Below are positions 24,586-40,624 of a DNA stretch of 64,000 nucleotides, in pieces (the first letter of the stretch is position 1; every line of letters starts with the position of its first letter). This DNA comes from Auanema rhodensis (lineage: Eukaryota; Nematoda; Chromadorea; Rhabditida; Rhabditidae). The position numbers and the translations under genes are program-made. Location: contig OZ059897.1 of NCBI GenBank assembly GCA_964057225.1, forward strand, positions 5,394,001 through 5,458,000, given 5' to 3'. The notes under the pieces are model-generated. The model was given only the letters and a program-made list of their open reading frames with translations, made no database searches and was not told where the DNA came from.

Positions 24586-27500
24586 TTAATCTTTTTCTTT
24601 ACTCTTGAAAGAAGGAATTAATCTACTAATAAACGTCTTTTTCTTTTTACTTATAGAGCCTCCACCAGTGAGACTAGCTCCACTGTAACAAAAAAAAATT
24701 AATAGGACGATAAAATGGATACTTACTCATTGCTATCTTGACTGTCAACAGAATAGTTAGTAGAAGCTTTTCTATCAGCAAAAGATAACGCACTGAACGA
24801 TGTGGACGTTGGACTAGTTGTTTCAGTACTACTTCCACATTCCAAGCTTTTAAGTTTTGGTGTTATTACTCGTGGTTGTGATGTTGGGGATTGAAGAGAA
24901 TCCGATCCTACTAGCTTTCTATGTGTCGGAGCAAAGCGAGAAGCCTGAAGCAGAAAAACAAGATTTTCATATTCAATAAATATAATTTGCCTGTAACAAT
25001 GTACGTGTATTGCGAATGGGTGTATGGGACCCCTTGGAGGTAACCATTTGGAGATCTAATAATAAAGCTGACAACTCGAGATCCTCACTAAACTGATTTT
25101 TAAGAGGAACAGAACGAAAACCTAAGAAATTGAAGTAAGTAATAGTCTAAAAATATTAGAATACCACAACGTAAACAATCTACAGGAAACACTGCTTGGC
25201 CAATGAATGGGTCAGTTTTAGGACCAACAAAGTCGCCATCTTCCACATGAAAACGTAGAAGAGCAATTTCAGGACAATGAACATCAAAGGTAAACGTTTC
25301 ATTCCATACTGGATTTAAACCATTTGAAGCTACAATATCAAAATTAAGAACTACTTCTGTGATAACTAGCTTACCTATTGTTTTAGTTTTGAAGGATCTA
25401 TCGTCACAAGCAGCGCCCATTATTTCAACCTCTACAAAAGGAGAACAAATACCCTTATTTTTATCTTTTCGGGATAAATGTCGCCCCGCAACAATTTGTA
25501 AGGTAATTTTTATAGGCTCAGAGCTTGTTATCTTAAAGACATCTTTAAATTATTGAAAACAAGTAATCCTCACTTTCAAAGCTTGATTAGGATCGTAATT
25601 AGCTTGTAGCATATATTGTGGTTTTAAAATATATCCACATTGTCCATTGCCCATAAATTTACCTTGATTCAATTGCATAAATTTATCACCAGTTTGATAA
25701 TTCAAAGCTACCTGAAAAAAATAAATTACTATACCAATCTTTCTGAATACTCTACCATATGACATCCAGCATTCCACATTGGCATTGGATTATAGTTGGC
25801 GGACGTTATACGCGACCCATGAGGATACACTCTTGACAACTGTTTTGCGTTGAATTGTGCAATGCCCTTCAATAGTGAATCTTATAAACTAGACTTACTA
25901 AGCGGCGCTCTTACCATTTCCAGTAATTTATGAAGTTTGCTCTCTACAAAAGAGCACATTTCATAAAATGGATACGGTTCGAAATCTTCTCTGGCATGAG
26001 CGGGATCAAAAGGAACAGCTTGACAATACACCTGAAATTTAACACATAACGCGTATAATTAAAAGCATTTTTACCACAAGATTTGACAATTCAGCAGCAA
26101 TTCTAGCACTTTTCTCTTTCTTTTGTATTGCACTCAATTTGTGATTCACAGAACGTGTTAAATTGATCAAAGTTGAATACCATTCTTCTGCTTCATCAGT
26201 TGCTTAAAACAATCAAAATCTTAAAATGATGTTACATCTAGAATTTTACAATTAACTGCAATGTTCCATTGTTGACCACTCCATTGACCACTATTTGAGA
26301 TACGTATAACATTTGGTCGATCACCGTCCGAGATTTTCTCAATACTAGTACCAGCCAACTCGATAGTATAATAATTATTTTCTAGACCAAGAATATCGTT
26401 GAAAGTATTACACATAGAAAAAAAACCTCCTTGCGCTTGAGATTTCTCGGGCAGTATCTCTTGTACATACGACGGAGGAAACCATCCAGACGCAGAACCA
26501 TAGCGTCCTAAAATACTTACCAAACTGAGTGAATAACAATACCGTAATGTTACCTCGCCAATTCCCTTCTTCTTTACGTAGGACAGTTATGATAGCATTT
26601 GCAGGGAAAGAGAGATCAACTTCACTAACACCATGATAAGGCCGTAGAGCACGAGCTTGAATCTAAAAAAAAAAAGAAATCTGCTTATCTACTTTATAAG
26701 CAATTCTACCTCTTTGTTTAAATCACCAAGTTCCATGTAACAACCAGGGGTAGACTGGCCAACTGTTAAGGCAGAGTTAGGATCAATATTCTTCTCATTC
26801 ACCTTAATATGATAATCATTATAGAAACAAAAAAAATCTTACAGGAAATCGGAGGCAGATGCCACGAACAAACTCCTTATTCCGATAACAATTCACAATC
26901 TGATTCAAATTTTCAAAAAAAGTTTGGTTTACAACGAAGATTCGTCCTTCTCTTTTCAAGCGGTAATGCCAAAATTCTCCGTCTACTCTCAGAGATAACA
27001 CGAAAACAGATGGATCCGCGGTGCTCATTCGAATAAGGAAAGCACCATCTTCGTTCACTCTACTGAGCAATTCCTCAGCTTTATCTTTGTCAGCAGTAGC
27101 TGAGAACCATCTATATTAGGATTTTTGATTTGAAAAGTTAAAATACAACATACGGCTCAGTTAGATGAGGCTGGGGTTGTGGACAAGGAGTTGTTAAAGC
27201 TATAACAAAGTCGGTAGTAGTAAGATAGTGACGGGTATAATATGACACTAATTCATATAAAGTGTCACAAATTTTGTTATCCAAGAAATAGTATTTCTTC
27301 TCCCCTAAATACGATTTAAAAAAAACAAAATAGAAAAAAGCATACGATCAGTTATGGTTGTCTTAATACGAACATGATGAACCTTCCCTTCGTGTAAGAA
27401 CGATAAGGAGTAATCTCCGATGAACAAATTTGAATCGCGAATCATGTATAATCCATTTCCCTTATCTTTATGTTGTAGCAAACGCTCTGCTGCTTCCTGG

Positions 27501-29961
27501 ACATTCAATAAATATTGATTTTCGAAACAAAAAAAAACAAACATTTCTCTCACAGCGGCCATGAAACCATTCTTCAGATACATGCATCTCATCGGGTTTC
27601 AACTCGAAACCTGGCGTTTCTTCCTTGAATTTAAATTATATTCTAATCTTAATGAGCATTTTACCTGCTCTTCTTCACCTAGCTGGCTCAAAGAATCCTC
27701 ACAAAAATTTTCAGAACATGTTTCATGCAGATAGCACAGACGATCGTTAAACAACACAAATACGTGTGGCTTCCATTCCTGATAGTTGATCTAAGTAAAT
27801 ATAACTAAAACGATTAACATACATGACTCGTATTATCTTTTAAATACAATACGCCACGTTTTTCACAGTCTCTTGCTAATATATCGGTGTCTTCAACTAC
27901 AAAAATAAAAATTAAAAACTGGTTGAAAATTGAACTAATACATTCATCTGGCTGCACTACTGCTCTGTCTTCACTCTCAACTGGAAGTTTTTTGTGTTTT
28001 AAAATAATTTTCTTTTTCAGAGCGGCAGGAGAAGGTAGATGTTTTTCGTCTCGATTTACCTACAAAATTCTAATTATTCGTATTTTTTAAAACTATTGAT
28101 ACTGGAGCTGTAAGCAGATAGTCTCCTAATATTTCTTTAATTTCTTGAGCAAGAAGACGCTGTGCAGGCACAGAACAATTATCTTCAATAGAAAGAATAA
28201 CAGGATATCTGAAAAAAAAAGAAAATTAAACTAAAAGTTAGTAACTAAACATACTCGCTAGTTATGAATGCGTAATGCTTTATTGTATATAAAACATCCC
28301 GAAGTAACAATTTAGAAGTGATGGTATAACCATGATAGATGACAATGTCGATGAATTCGTTTGAATTTGGTTTCTTCTGCCCGTCCCAACAATCCACTGA
28401 AAAAATAAAGAAAACGTTTCGAGGAGAAAACGTGTTTACAAACATTCTATACAGCGACAACCCATCAATAGAGCTTGTGCGTAACAATCTAATGAAGATA
28501 TTGACCTTAGTTGATCTCCGGTTAAATATCTGTAATATTAAATTAAGATTTTTTAGAATATTCAAGTAGTCCTACGTATTATGGCTACTAGCAATCCAAT
28601 AATGGGAGAGCGGATGGGTCATATCTTGAACAACTTTCTCATTTAATGGATCCCAAACAGAATTTTCGCGAGAAAACAAGAAATCACAAAACTTAAATAA
28701 TATTAAAATAATTTGAAATAAAGAAAATATTACTTGATAAACTGTAAGATTTGGCTCATTTCTCTCAATAGTAAAATTATCAAGTTGGAGATACCTAAAC
28801 ATCTTAATTGAAATTACAACTGACAATTAGAAGGAAACCTCCGCAAAAAATCTGATACCCTGGTTCTATTTTGAGCCATATCGTCGCTCTGCTTATATTC
28901 TAAGAATCGTAAAAAGTTTGCGAAACTAACATTGATACCATCATCAGAAAAATCATTAAAACGGCAAGAAAATAACTAAAGGATGCAAAAAATATTACTG
29001 AAGACAGAAAAAATTGTACCTGGGGAATATGAATAAGACTTCGAGAAGCTTTGGAAAATTGTTGGAAATTCATGTTATCTTCGGTAACTTCTTGCAACTG
29101 TTTCGATTGTACTTTGAATTGCAGAGAAGTTTGCACAAAAGGTTTTATGTGTTTTCTAGCAACTCTGAAAATAGCAAGTTAGCTGGCAATAATGCAAAAT
29201 ACTAAATTTCTTTTCTAAGCTTGATTATAAAAAACTTACAAGTCTTGTCCAGGTGTGATAAGAGCATCAAAGTTTTTAAGTAAAAATCGTTCAATTCGAA
29301 CATAATGTGAAGAGGAGTCCCTGTCACGCGTATCGGTCATCAAGTTGTTCAACCCGTTGCTCCATAGACGACATGCTTCCAAATTTTCGACTAAAAATGA
29401 ATATTCTTTGAAATTTACGTTGAACGTACAGAGTAAAATCCAAGTGTTTAAAGTGAATTCAACTCCAAATGAAATCACAAGGATTTTGTTGGACTCAAAA
29501 TTCGAGATTTCTTTGTCCCTCTTCCACTTGTCCACAATTTTTATTGTATTCAATTTAAAATCTAAAGTCTGAACTTCTCGTATTTGACGAATATCAAGAA
29601 CAACAGGCTTTAACAGAAGATTCCTATAAAACAAAAATTAAACAAATAAATCAAACAGTAACCGTCTACTTCATTCCATTGGGATCAATTTTGTACATTT
29701 GCAATAAACGCATATCATGTCTGAGATGTAACATTTTGAACGCTGGATCCCATTTTTTGAGTAAATTCAAGCGACATACCTTACAAAAGACACAAACGTT
29801 AATAGATATAAAAATAGATATAGCTAACTGACCTTATGACCTTTTTCCATTGCTATATACATTTTATTGTAATCCATCTCATGCATTTTTGTATATGTTC
29901 GATTTCGACTTGAAGTCGATACATGAGATGATGGAACTACAGACTGCTTTCGTGAACTCAT
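24586..29961 (-). CDS. plc-3: Phospholipase C-gamma
   Basis: PLC-gamma cleaves PIP2 to IP3 and diacylglycerol downstream of receptor tyrosine kinases. Translation starts at 29961 ([18 protein letters not shown]). Module order: N-terminal PH domain ([21 protein letters not shown]); EF-hand region; X box with [40 protein letters not shown] and ILSIEDNCS, so both catalytic His and the calcium-binding Glu/Asp are present; split PH; SH2-N ([15 protein letters not shown]); SH2-C ([23 protein letters not shown]); SH3 ([28 protein letters not shown]); Y box ([45 protein letters not shown]); and C2 ([29 protein letters not shown]). The Ser-rich tail ends [18 protein letters not shown]. The X-SH2-SH2-SH3-Y order is unique to PLC-gamma, and plc-3 is the C. 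elegans PLC-gamma. Exons are many and introns about 50 bp. Confidence 0.93.
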
Positions 29962-31076
29962 GTTTGACCACTGGTCAGATATCAAAAACGAAAACCATTA
30001 AAGGGGTAAAAACTCAAAGTTGAGTGATACCAAGCGTTGCCTAAAGCTATGAAACTAAGGGCATGTTATAGATCGATAACTGTAGAAGAAATGTTACACA
30101 TATCATCGTTCAACTCTGAGGAGGAAATATATGAAAACATACTAACTGTTTAAAATTATACACGTTTTGTTAGAATGAAAAGACATGCATACAAAAAAAC
30201 GTAAAAAAAAAGAAAGAAAGACCGATATGAAAACGGTACAAATGCAGTACATATCAGTGCGGCTTAAAAGATTAAACCAATTCGGTTTGAAAAGAAATCA
30301 ATAAGAATTGAGGTAGCTCTTTTAAGAGTGATTGAACTTCAAAAACGGTTTCAATCTAATTATATGGATTTAATAAAGAGGATTCGGCGAAAATCGCAGC
30401 ACTCCAGCATATTAACTTCAGGCTAGCTGTCGCAATACGTAACATACGGAAAACTAATAAAATGATAAAAAGAAACGATAAGAAATGCAAATATGGAATG
30501 AAAACTTAGTGGGGAAATCAAGGATATTCCAATGACAACTAATCATTCATCTTCTAAGTATAATTTCCATGCTGTTATGGCCATAAATGTAAATAAAACT
30601 TCAAAATGAACCAAAAGTAAACATAGTTGTCTTCAACATTTCAGATGCTACTATATTGAAACAAATTTAATAATATAATTCAAAATACAAAATTAGAAAG
30701 GCGGAAAGGTCAACAAATCACGACTACCTTCTATGAATTCGCAAAATCTAGCGCTGTTACCGATCGATAGACATCGATGAACCTGTTTATACCATTCCAC
30801 TACACCCGGCTTTTTGTGATGCTTTCTTTGCTTAAAAACTCAGCTATTATTCTGTACAAACTTCTTGCTTCTGACTCAAAAGCTAGTAGTAGCCTTCTAC
30901 TTGCTCTTTTTTCTTCTTATAATTAACGAAGATTCCGTTCGAGACGAATTATAGGCGCCGCGAAGGGGCGTGGCCATGATTGTGGAGGGAAGGAGAGGGC
31001 CAAGAGCAAGACGAAGACGGCTTATGCAAGTTCTAGCTAACGCCAGCTGTGCTGTCGATCGTTGTTGATTACAATC
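29962..31076. promoter_or_regulatory. Divergent intergenic region between PLC-gamma and the secreted orphan
   Basis: This 1.1-kb gap lies between two divergently transcribed genes and should contain both promoters. The half nearest 31076 is clearly more GC-rich than the rest (about 30730-31070). No defined TATA or initiator is asserted and no coding exon is seen. Confidence 0.4.
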
Positions 31077-32534
31077 ATGAAGATCAACTGTCCAATTATG
31101 CTTATTCAAGGCTTGATTCTACTTTTGGTAGCTTTGGCTCCTGCTTCAGCTGCTCCATCTCATCGAAATCACACAGAAGTTCCTGAAGCTGCTCTACAGA
31201 ATGGAACTGTCTATACGATTAGCGCCTTTTCGCCCAAGATTTTCGTTCGAACAAACGAATTCGATATTAATTTTCATTCATGTGTTCAATTTAATTACAA
31301 TTTGAGCGAGACTCGTGTCAAGTGAGTTCCAGTTATTTTATTTTCCCACGCTAAATTTTTACAATTTTACTTAATGGGTGGTCATTGCATACGGTAATAG
31401 GGGATTTGTTGTATATTCTGATCATGGTGGTTAATTCCTTTGTAATTCGCGGATTTTTGATTGACTTTAATTTCTTTTCACGTCAATATTCAATTATTAT
31501 CTAATCTATGGTTGTAAAAGTATCCAAAAAAATGTCGTTTGTGACCTCTCTATTTCCAACTTTTTAATGAGCTTGATCCAGATTTCAATATTTTATTCCC
31601 TGACTGAACCAGCATGTTTCAAATACGTAATAGCTATATACGCTTCTTAGAAATGAAGGTCTTGGTGGCTGTATATTGGTGTTTACTTTATGTGAATCTC
31701 AGCTATTGTGATAAGGGGAGGGGGGGAAAGTTATGTGTGAAAAGCAAATTATGATTGAATCTCGAGAAGTAGTGTTTTTCTGTTCTGGTACAGGGGTATA
31801 CAGTTGAGCATGGCTGTGTCAGCGTTCTATCTTTTCCGGTCAAAATTAATCAATCTAATTTTTTATTTTTAACTATAACTGAATTTCGGAGACGATTTTT
31901 AAAAATTGAGATAGCAAATGAATAAAAATTTCAGCTATTATATTTTCACAAATCAGCAGTTTCTATGTACAGATCATATTTATAATTTACAGACTTCGTG
32001 CTTATACATGTCAATTATCAGAGGGAGGATATTGCGTTTTAGACAAATTTGTTTACCCCAAGCAAAAGCAAGGATGTTCCTATTTACGACCATGGACCCG
32101 ACAAGATGACAGGTAGGAAGCTTCTATTCATTTTATTTCTGGTGATTTCCTCATTCAATTGGACTTTTCGTCTTTCGTTATCGTTTTCATAATTTTTCGA
32201 TTGTGTGATAATCGCAAGCGGGAACGGTGCCTTAAGTGGGTGTTGAATAATTGAGTCATCTTTTTATATTTTTGGAATTATGATAAATGTCATGAGCAAT
32301 ATTATAATCATTAAAAAAAATGTTTTTATTTCATTCCGTATTTTCAGCTTCTCTTTCTATTTCGTTTTGGAACGCCGTGCTCGCAAATATCGTCCTGGAA
32401 AACGACGACGTCATATCACAAAGAGAACCATATCCAATAAGCCATTTGCTCAAGTTCAAATTGATGGAATTATGCCTTGTAACAAGGTTTGTGATGGCAT
32501 CTTGGACAAAAAAAGGAATTATATCCCCGAATGA
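31077..32534 (+). CDS. Secreted cysteine-containing orphan protein with a basic cluster
   Basis: Three exons (31077-31321, 31993-32112, 32348-32534) give a protein of about 183 residues. The start at 31077 yields a strong signal peptide (LILLLVALAPASA). The mature part has six cysteines in the pattern HSC, YTC, GYC, QGC, MPC, KVC, enough for three disulfides. It has N-glycosylation sequons (NHT, NGT, NLS) and a strongly basic run, RRARKYRPGKRRRHITKR, that offers several dibasic processing sites. Splice phases agree across both junctions (AA|A and AG|C). I do not recognise the family; a secreted ligand or matrix factor is possible but is only inference. Introns are 671 and 235 bp, longer than in the neighbouring genes. 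An alternative model would splice from a GT just after CNK in exon 3. Confidence 0.6.
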
Positions 32535-34866
32535 TTTTTCTAAATCAGTTTCCAATTGTCTTATTAAGGTGCTCACATTTCTCCATAGGTATCGAACTTT
32601 AATTGTACACTTGCCAAACCAAATTAGTTTTTTTTCTCATTGAACCTTTAACTTTTTTTCTCTCCCCGTGTTTTTTGTTCTCTCTTTCTTTCTCATTTCT
32701 GTTTCCTCTGGGTTCATATTCTAGAATAGATTCTAGGCTTCATTTCAATGTTAGACATAATACTTAAGTCCGTAATTCTTTGTGGCCGGTTTTCTAGAAT
32801 CCTTTTCTTTGTTTTGCCAACATATTCAGAGTTTTATGATATTAATCCAAATTCTTTTTTTCTCCTTCTACATAGTTATAATTCGAAACAGATGCTTAAT
32901 CTTATCGCCGTTTTTTCTCAATCTTTGAGATGTTCAAATGTCATGACAGTTTTTTTTTCACTCTACGATAAGATATTATTAGCAATTACATGACAACTTC
33001 TTGTTTTTTTATGATCAGACGAAATCACAATTTACAGATGTTAATTTTTATAGTGTTAATCTGTATAGATGAGAACAAGTATCATGTATGAACTTTTTTC
33101 TTTTTGAAAATAGTGTTGACAACGTCTGAGATGGTACTATTTGTAACTTTTCTATTTGCTCGTGGTTGCTTCTTCGCACCCCGTTCGTTCAGCATATATA
33201 ACTGATTAAACAAAGCGAATCTCGTAGGTGAAGTGACCCAAGCTTCATTGGCCAAGTTCATGCACGCATATTCAATGAGGAGGCTCAACAGCCTCTCGTT
33301 CTTTTGCATTGTCTCGTATTACGAACGTGATAGCATTAAGAACAGTACCTGAATTATGTGAAAATGTATAAGTGGTTTGTGAGAAGATAGAGGTTTTCAT
33401 GCTATCAGTACACTTGTCATCAATTGAAATTCTAAACATGAGGGACGGCAGGTTTTAGTTAGGAAAAGAGAGCAAATGTCTGTCATCAAAAAGGGAATAT
33501 TTTTACTTCGATTCAGCATGCTTTGTTGTTTTATAATATCCTCGATGAAAGCCTCTTCAGCATGCTCTCGTCAGTCATGCCATGCCGAAGAGCTTTAATC
33601 TTATTGCAAACAACGCTTAATATGGACGTACTTCTCACTCTTCATAATTCTAGTCTACCTTTGATATAACGCTTCAATCTCTTGACAATCGGGTAAAATA
33701 TGATGATGATGATAGTGAGTTTCGCTTTTACATATATTGAATAAAGAAGGGGGTAAATTTATTGAATATTTTTTGTTTTCTAAAGAGAACGATTCAGACA
33801 TTTTGTTATATTCGTCATATCAGCGAAATTTCATCATGGAATGCCATTTGCAACATAAAATAATGGATCGTATTATGAATTTTTCTTAAACCTATGAAGC
33901 ATCACATCACTGTTTTTAGATAAAAGACAAATTATGAAATTAAAACTTCTGCCCAAATGAGACATTAGGGTATCAGCACCGCGAAAACCTGTTAATGCCT
34001 GTTGGATAGATAGTTCGCTGCTCTCATATCTCTCCTAGGAGTAGCAGAGAACGAGGGTCTTCTGTTCGCATGATAGCCGAAGGGTCCACGTACGATGCTT
34101 TAAGTATATAGAAGATGAAGATGAAAACACAAATAACCTCGTCCTACGCTAGGCAAGCTCTCGTGGCGAGTGAGTAGCATAAATTAGAAAAGACTACATT
34201 CCGCGCATGCCCCGCATGATTTCCCTTGAAATTCATGAGACCCATCGTGATCTTAGCCGCTGTCTTAAGAACTTTTACTGACAGACAATGGACCGAGTTT
34301 TCTAATCATCTCTATGGATTAATGAGTCTTAATCGCAGCAATGGTGAGTGTTGTTATCTGTTTATATTGGTGGTACCTCTATTTGCGTTACAATTTGTAT
34401 TTAATACGATAAACTACATTAGAAGTTGGATAGGCCAACTAGCTTCCAGCAAATATTTTTAAAACGAACATCTATATATTGTACATAATCTATAGAAAGG
34501 AAAGATAAAAAGCAGTCAAACAAATTTAGAAAGGTACACTCTGTTAGCAGGATACAATCCGATTATTACTATAATGTGCAGTTGAAGATGCTCGAATGAA
34601 TCATTTTGGTAACAACATAAAACCAAGCTATATAAATATATTTATTAATATTTACAAATATTATACATATAAGTTATTAAATAGGTAAGTTAAAATTATG
34701 AGACCGCCAAGATGATAAACTACGAAAAGACTAAAAATGAGCAAAAAGAATATCTACCCATCTTTCATACAGAGATCTCATGCTAATACGAAAAGGGAAG
34801 AGACTAAAACTTACCCATGTACTTATTATATGCCAAGAGATATAATGTTAGACAAAATAAAATAAA
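32535..34866. other. 2.3-kb interval without a supported gene
   Basis: No exon chain is supported. A minus-strand open frame at 33082-33309 (begins MQKNERLLSLLIEY) has ordinary composition but no recognised domain or flanking exons. About 33960-34225 is more GC-rich than its surroundings and contains a hairpin of about 10 bp around 34012-34053. A plus-strand frame at 34226-34462 is not convincing. Confidence 0.4.
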
Positions 34867-36514
34867 TTAATACTCACATCCATCTGGACAAGTCCAAAAA
34901 GACACTGAGCCTGATCCATCACCCATTACAAGATAGCCATTTAAATAATCAAATCTAACAAGCTCATTTTCAAAAGCACCTTCAATTACTCTAGGTTCCG
35001 CATTTATTCCTGGCTTGAAAACCTGGAAAAAACAATTATAAGATGAAATAAACAATGGCAACTGTTTTGAGAGGAATTGTAAAGCGTACCCTCATCTCAC
35101 GTCTCCGACTAATAGCAATAATAGAACCTCCAGTATGTTTTATTTGTCTAATAGAGTCCATTTCTGACTAAAAACTGAATATAAATAAAGGAATTCAAGA
35201 ACGACTCACATTAAAGCGACCAATTTTAGCTAATGTTTTAGGATCTAGTATAACTACTTCTCCTTTGGCAAGACCACATACAAGCTGACTCGGTCCAATA
35301 GATAACCACTGTGTACGTCCTTCTTGTAACTTCTTAAAAAAATATAAGTATAGTCATTGCTGAAGGGCAATTGTCATACCCTAGTGCTTAACGGTTTACT
35401 TGTTTGTCGACGATCAACCATAATGATCTTGTTATCTTCGCCAGCAGTATAAACATAATCACCCTTAAAAAACTAACAGTTCAAATTTTCATATTAAGCA
35501 TCATTACCCAAGCTTCCATTGCGAAAATAGGAGCTGTATGGAAGCAATATTCTTCAACCACTTTGAGATCATTACGAGCATCTAACACTATTGTCTCAAA
35601 ACAAAAATTAGAAAACTATTCAGTAATATCTTGTACTTTTCTATTGTAAGTTGAAGCAGCACAATGGGTTTCTCCAGTATAAGCAACACTAGTTACAGCT
35701 CCGTTTCCTCTTGCACATGCTAGTTCCTACAGTAATTTTTAGCTGCAAGAATTGAAAAAGGAAACTGTACCTCTATCTTAGTTTCTCCTATATTCCATAA
35801 TTTGATATAATCATCCCAGCTGCCTGTGAGAAACTGATTTGATCGTTTTTTAGTATCAATGCTCCAAATCCAACCCTACAAATTGAAAAGTACTAGTTAT
35901 TGAGAACAAACAAGAAAATACCGAATGTGCACCACGCAGATTAGCAGATGAGCAATTGCCAGGACTTTTATTTTCCTAAATACTTATATAATTATATTTA
36001 GTTATAATCAGCTATACCTTAACAAGTTCTAAATTCCACAGCCTGATAGAACCATCTCTACTACCAGAAAGACAGTAGGGTTTAGAGTCGTTGAGAAACA
36101 TTTTCACAGAATCTACTGTTCCCGGATGGCCTTGGATACGTATTCTATTTTTTTAAATATTTGTTCTCATATTGATTGGTGAAATTTACCTCTCTCTAAT
36201 ATCCCACTGTTTCCAACGTTTTTCTTCGGCTTTCAACTGAGCAAAAGTTCTTATAAAGGGAAACCCTGAAGTCGTAACAGACATAGGAAATAAATGCACT
36301 CCCGCTTCATACTGAAATGTTATCGTAGAAAAAAGACTGGTAAGTCAGAACGAACCTGTATCCGGGACTTCCACCACAACTCATTAGAAATAAAAGAATT
36401 GAAGTATTTACAAACTAATCTAACGGAACATACAAGATCACGAGGAGGTATAAATGAGAAGATTAATCTAATAATTTCAGGTGGTATTTCTAAAAATCCA
36501 CTATCATCAGCCAT
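34867..36514 (-). CDS. F-box/WD40-repeat protein, FBXW9-like
   Basis: F-box/WD40 proteins are substrate receptors of SCF (Skp1-cullin-F-box) ubiquitin ligases. The start at 36514 leads directly into an F-box: EIPPEIIRLIFSFIPPRDLV, then VRLVCKYFNSFISNELWWKS. After a linker (FAQLKAEEKRWKQWDIRERI) there are WD40 repeats: GHPGTVDSVK to SGSRDGSIRLWNLE, GAHSGWIWSID to TGSWDDYIKLWNIGE, GAVTSVAYTGETHCAAS, HTAPIFAMEAWGDYVYTAGED and further degenerate blades ending VMGDGSGSVSFWTCPDGCEY. The F-box at the very N-terminus with RERI-RIQGHPGTVD just before the blades resembles FBXW9. Stop is at 34867. The gene sits 255 bp downstream of the MYST gene's stop codon on the same strand; the spacing would allow polycistronic expression, but no direct evidence is visible. 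Confidence 0.78.
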
Positions 36515-36769
36515 TTACCGTTTCCTGTAATTATAATTATCACATCAAAAATCAAAGTAATTCAATATGAGAAATATGAAAATTGTTTCAACAATTGTAA
36601 ACAAACAAACATATATATATATAAAGTATTTAAACTTATGAAAAGCATTGTTTCATAAAAATATAACTTGTTATGTACGTACAAAACCCGTGTTAACTAT
36701 ATACATTTATGTGTAAACATTCAAAAAATCAAACTCTTTTCTCTTTCTATTTCTATTTCCTATACATAA

Positions 36770-39500
<2,731 letters not shown>

Positions 39501-40624
39501 TCTCTAAAAATCACATGATCTCATTGTTCTTTACAAGAATGTACAAAAAAACTAAAGGTATAAGTAACTTTATATTTTTAATAACTTTCGAAGCTTATTC
39601 ATAATGTTTATAAAAGAAATAATGTAATTAAATCTAAGGTTAGAACGAAAATCTTAAGCTAAGTTATACATTAGTATTCAAATTACACGGCATCTGTGCC
39701 AACGCCGAGGCGCTGCGCTTTGTTAGTGTGATGCACGCTCTTCAAGCCCATGCTCTCTCAGTCTTTTCCTATTTCCCTCTCCGTCCCTCCTCTGCACGAC
39801 ATCTACGTAGTCGTCACCATCGCCGTTCACGGAGACGCCTCGGATCCTCCAATAGCGATAGCTAAACTGTTTTAGTTTTCTTTTATTCTTCTTCTAATTT
39901 CGTAATAGGACGATATATGTTCTTTAAATCGTGAAACTTTTAGCAGTATGTTAATAGTATTGTTATATCCACTTGTATTTTACTGATGTGTTTTTCGGAA
40001 TATTGAATTCACTTGTTTCGTAATGACACCTTCATTCTCTGCACGGTATAACCTTACACTTGTATTTTAAATTACTTGTTTATCACTTGTTATCATTTCC
40101 CGAGTACAACTTGAATTATGCTAAGTATAGTGACATTTCGTTCAATGTAGCTTGCTTTCTATAAAAGTGTGTCAACATCAGTTTCTTTACCAATCCTGAA
40201 ACTCTGTATCGCTACTCCACCTTTGTTGAACTTCTACTTTCTTATGTTTATTTCTCTTTCACGGTTTCATTTTGAATACAGAATGACTGTATTGAGTTCT
40301 GTGATATAATGTGCTTTGTTTCTACCCACATAGTATTGAATTTGTTAAGTGTCGCTGCTCAAACATAATCGATTTTTTGTAAATTTTGTATATTTTGTGT
40401 ATTAAATTGTTTATCTATATAGATAAAAGTATTTGTATAGAATTCCTTGTGAGAACCAACACTTTCTTTCTCACATTTGCTTTATACAACATTTTAATTG
40501 CCAGACCATTTGAAGTATCACCGAATTTCCGCTGACAATCCATCTGTTTCTACTATTTTAGTCGTTCATTTGTTGTTCTCACAGCTATTAAGTGACAAAT
40601 GAACTTATACGTTTCAGGGGAAGA
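39501..40624. promoter_or_regulatory. Divergent intergenic region between the MYST and TMEM53-like genes
   Basis: About 1.1 kb between divergent starts. A GC-richer block at about 39690-39860 contrasts with the AT-rich remainder and is a plausible promoter core. The sequence just before the TMEM53-like start ends in a textbook acceptor (see the separate splice-site entry). No coding exon is seen. Confidence 0.4.
40608..40624 (+). other. Candidate trans-splice (spliced-leader) or 5' UTR acceptor
   Basis: A polypyrimidine-TTTCAG acceptor ends at 40617, seven bases before the ATG at 40625. No upstream coding exon or clear donor is visible. In nematodes such an acceptor close to the start codon is typical of spliced-leader addition, but a conventional 5' UTR intron would look the same. 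Confidence 0.4.

Noticed and set aside
33082-33309. 75-residue minus-strand frame starting MQKNERLLSLLIEY
   Set aside because: Composition is acceptable but there are no flanking exons and no recognised family; kept only as a note in the interval description.
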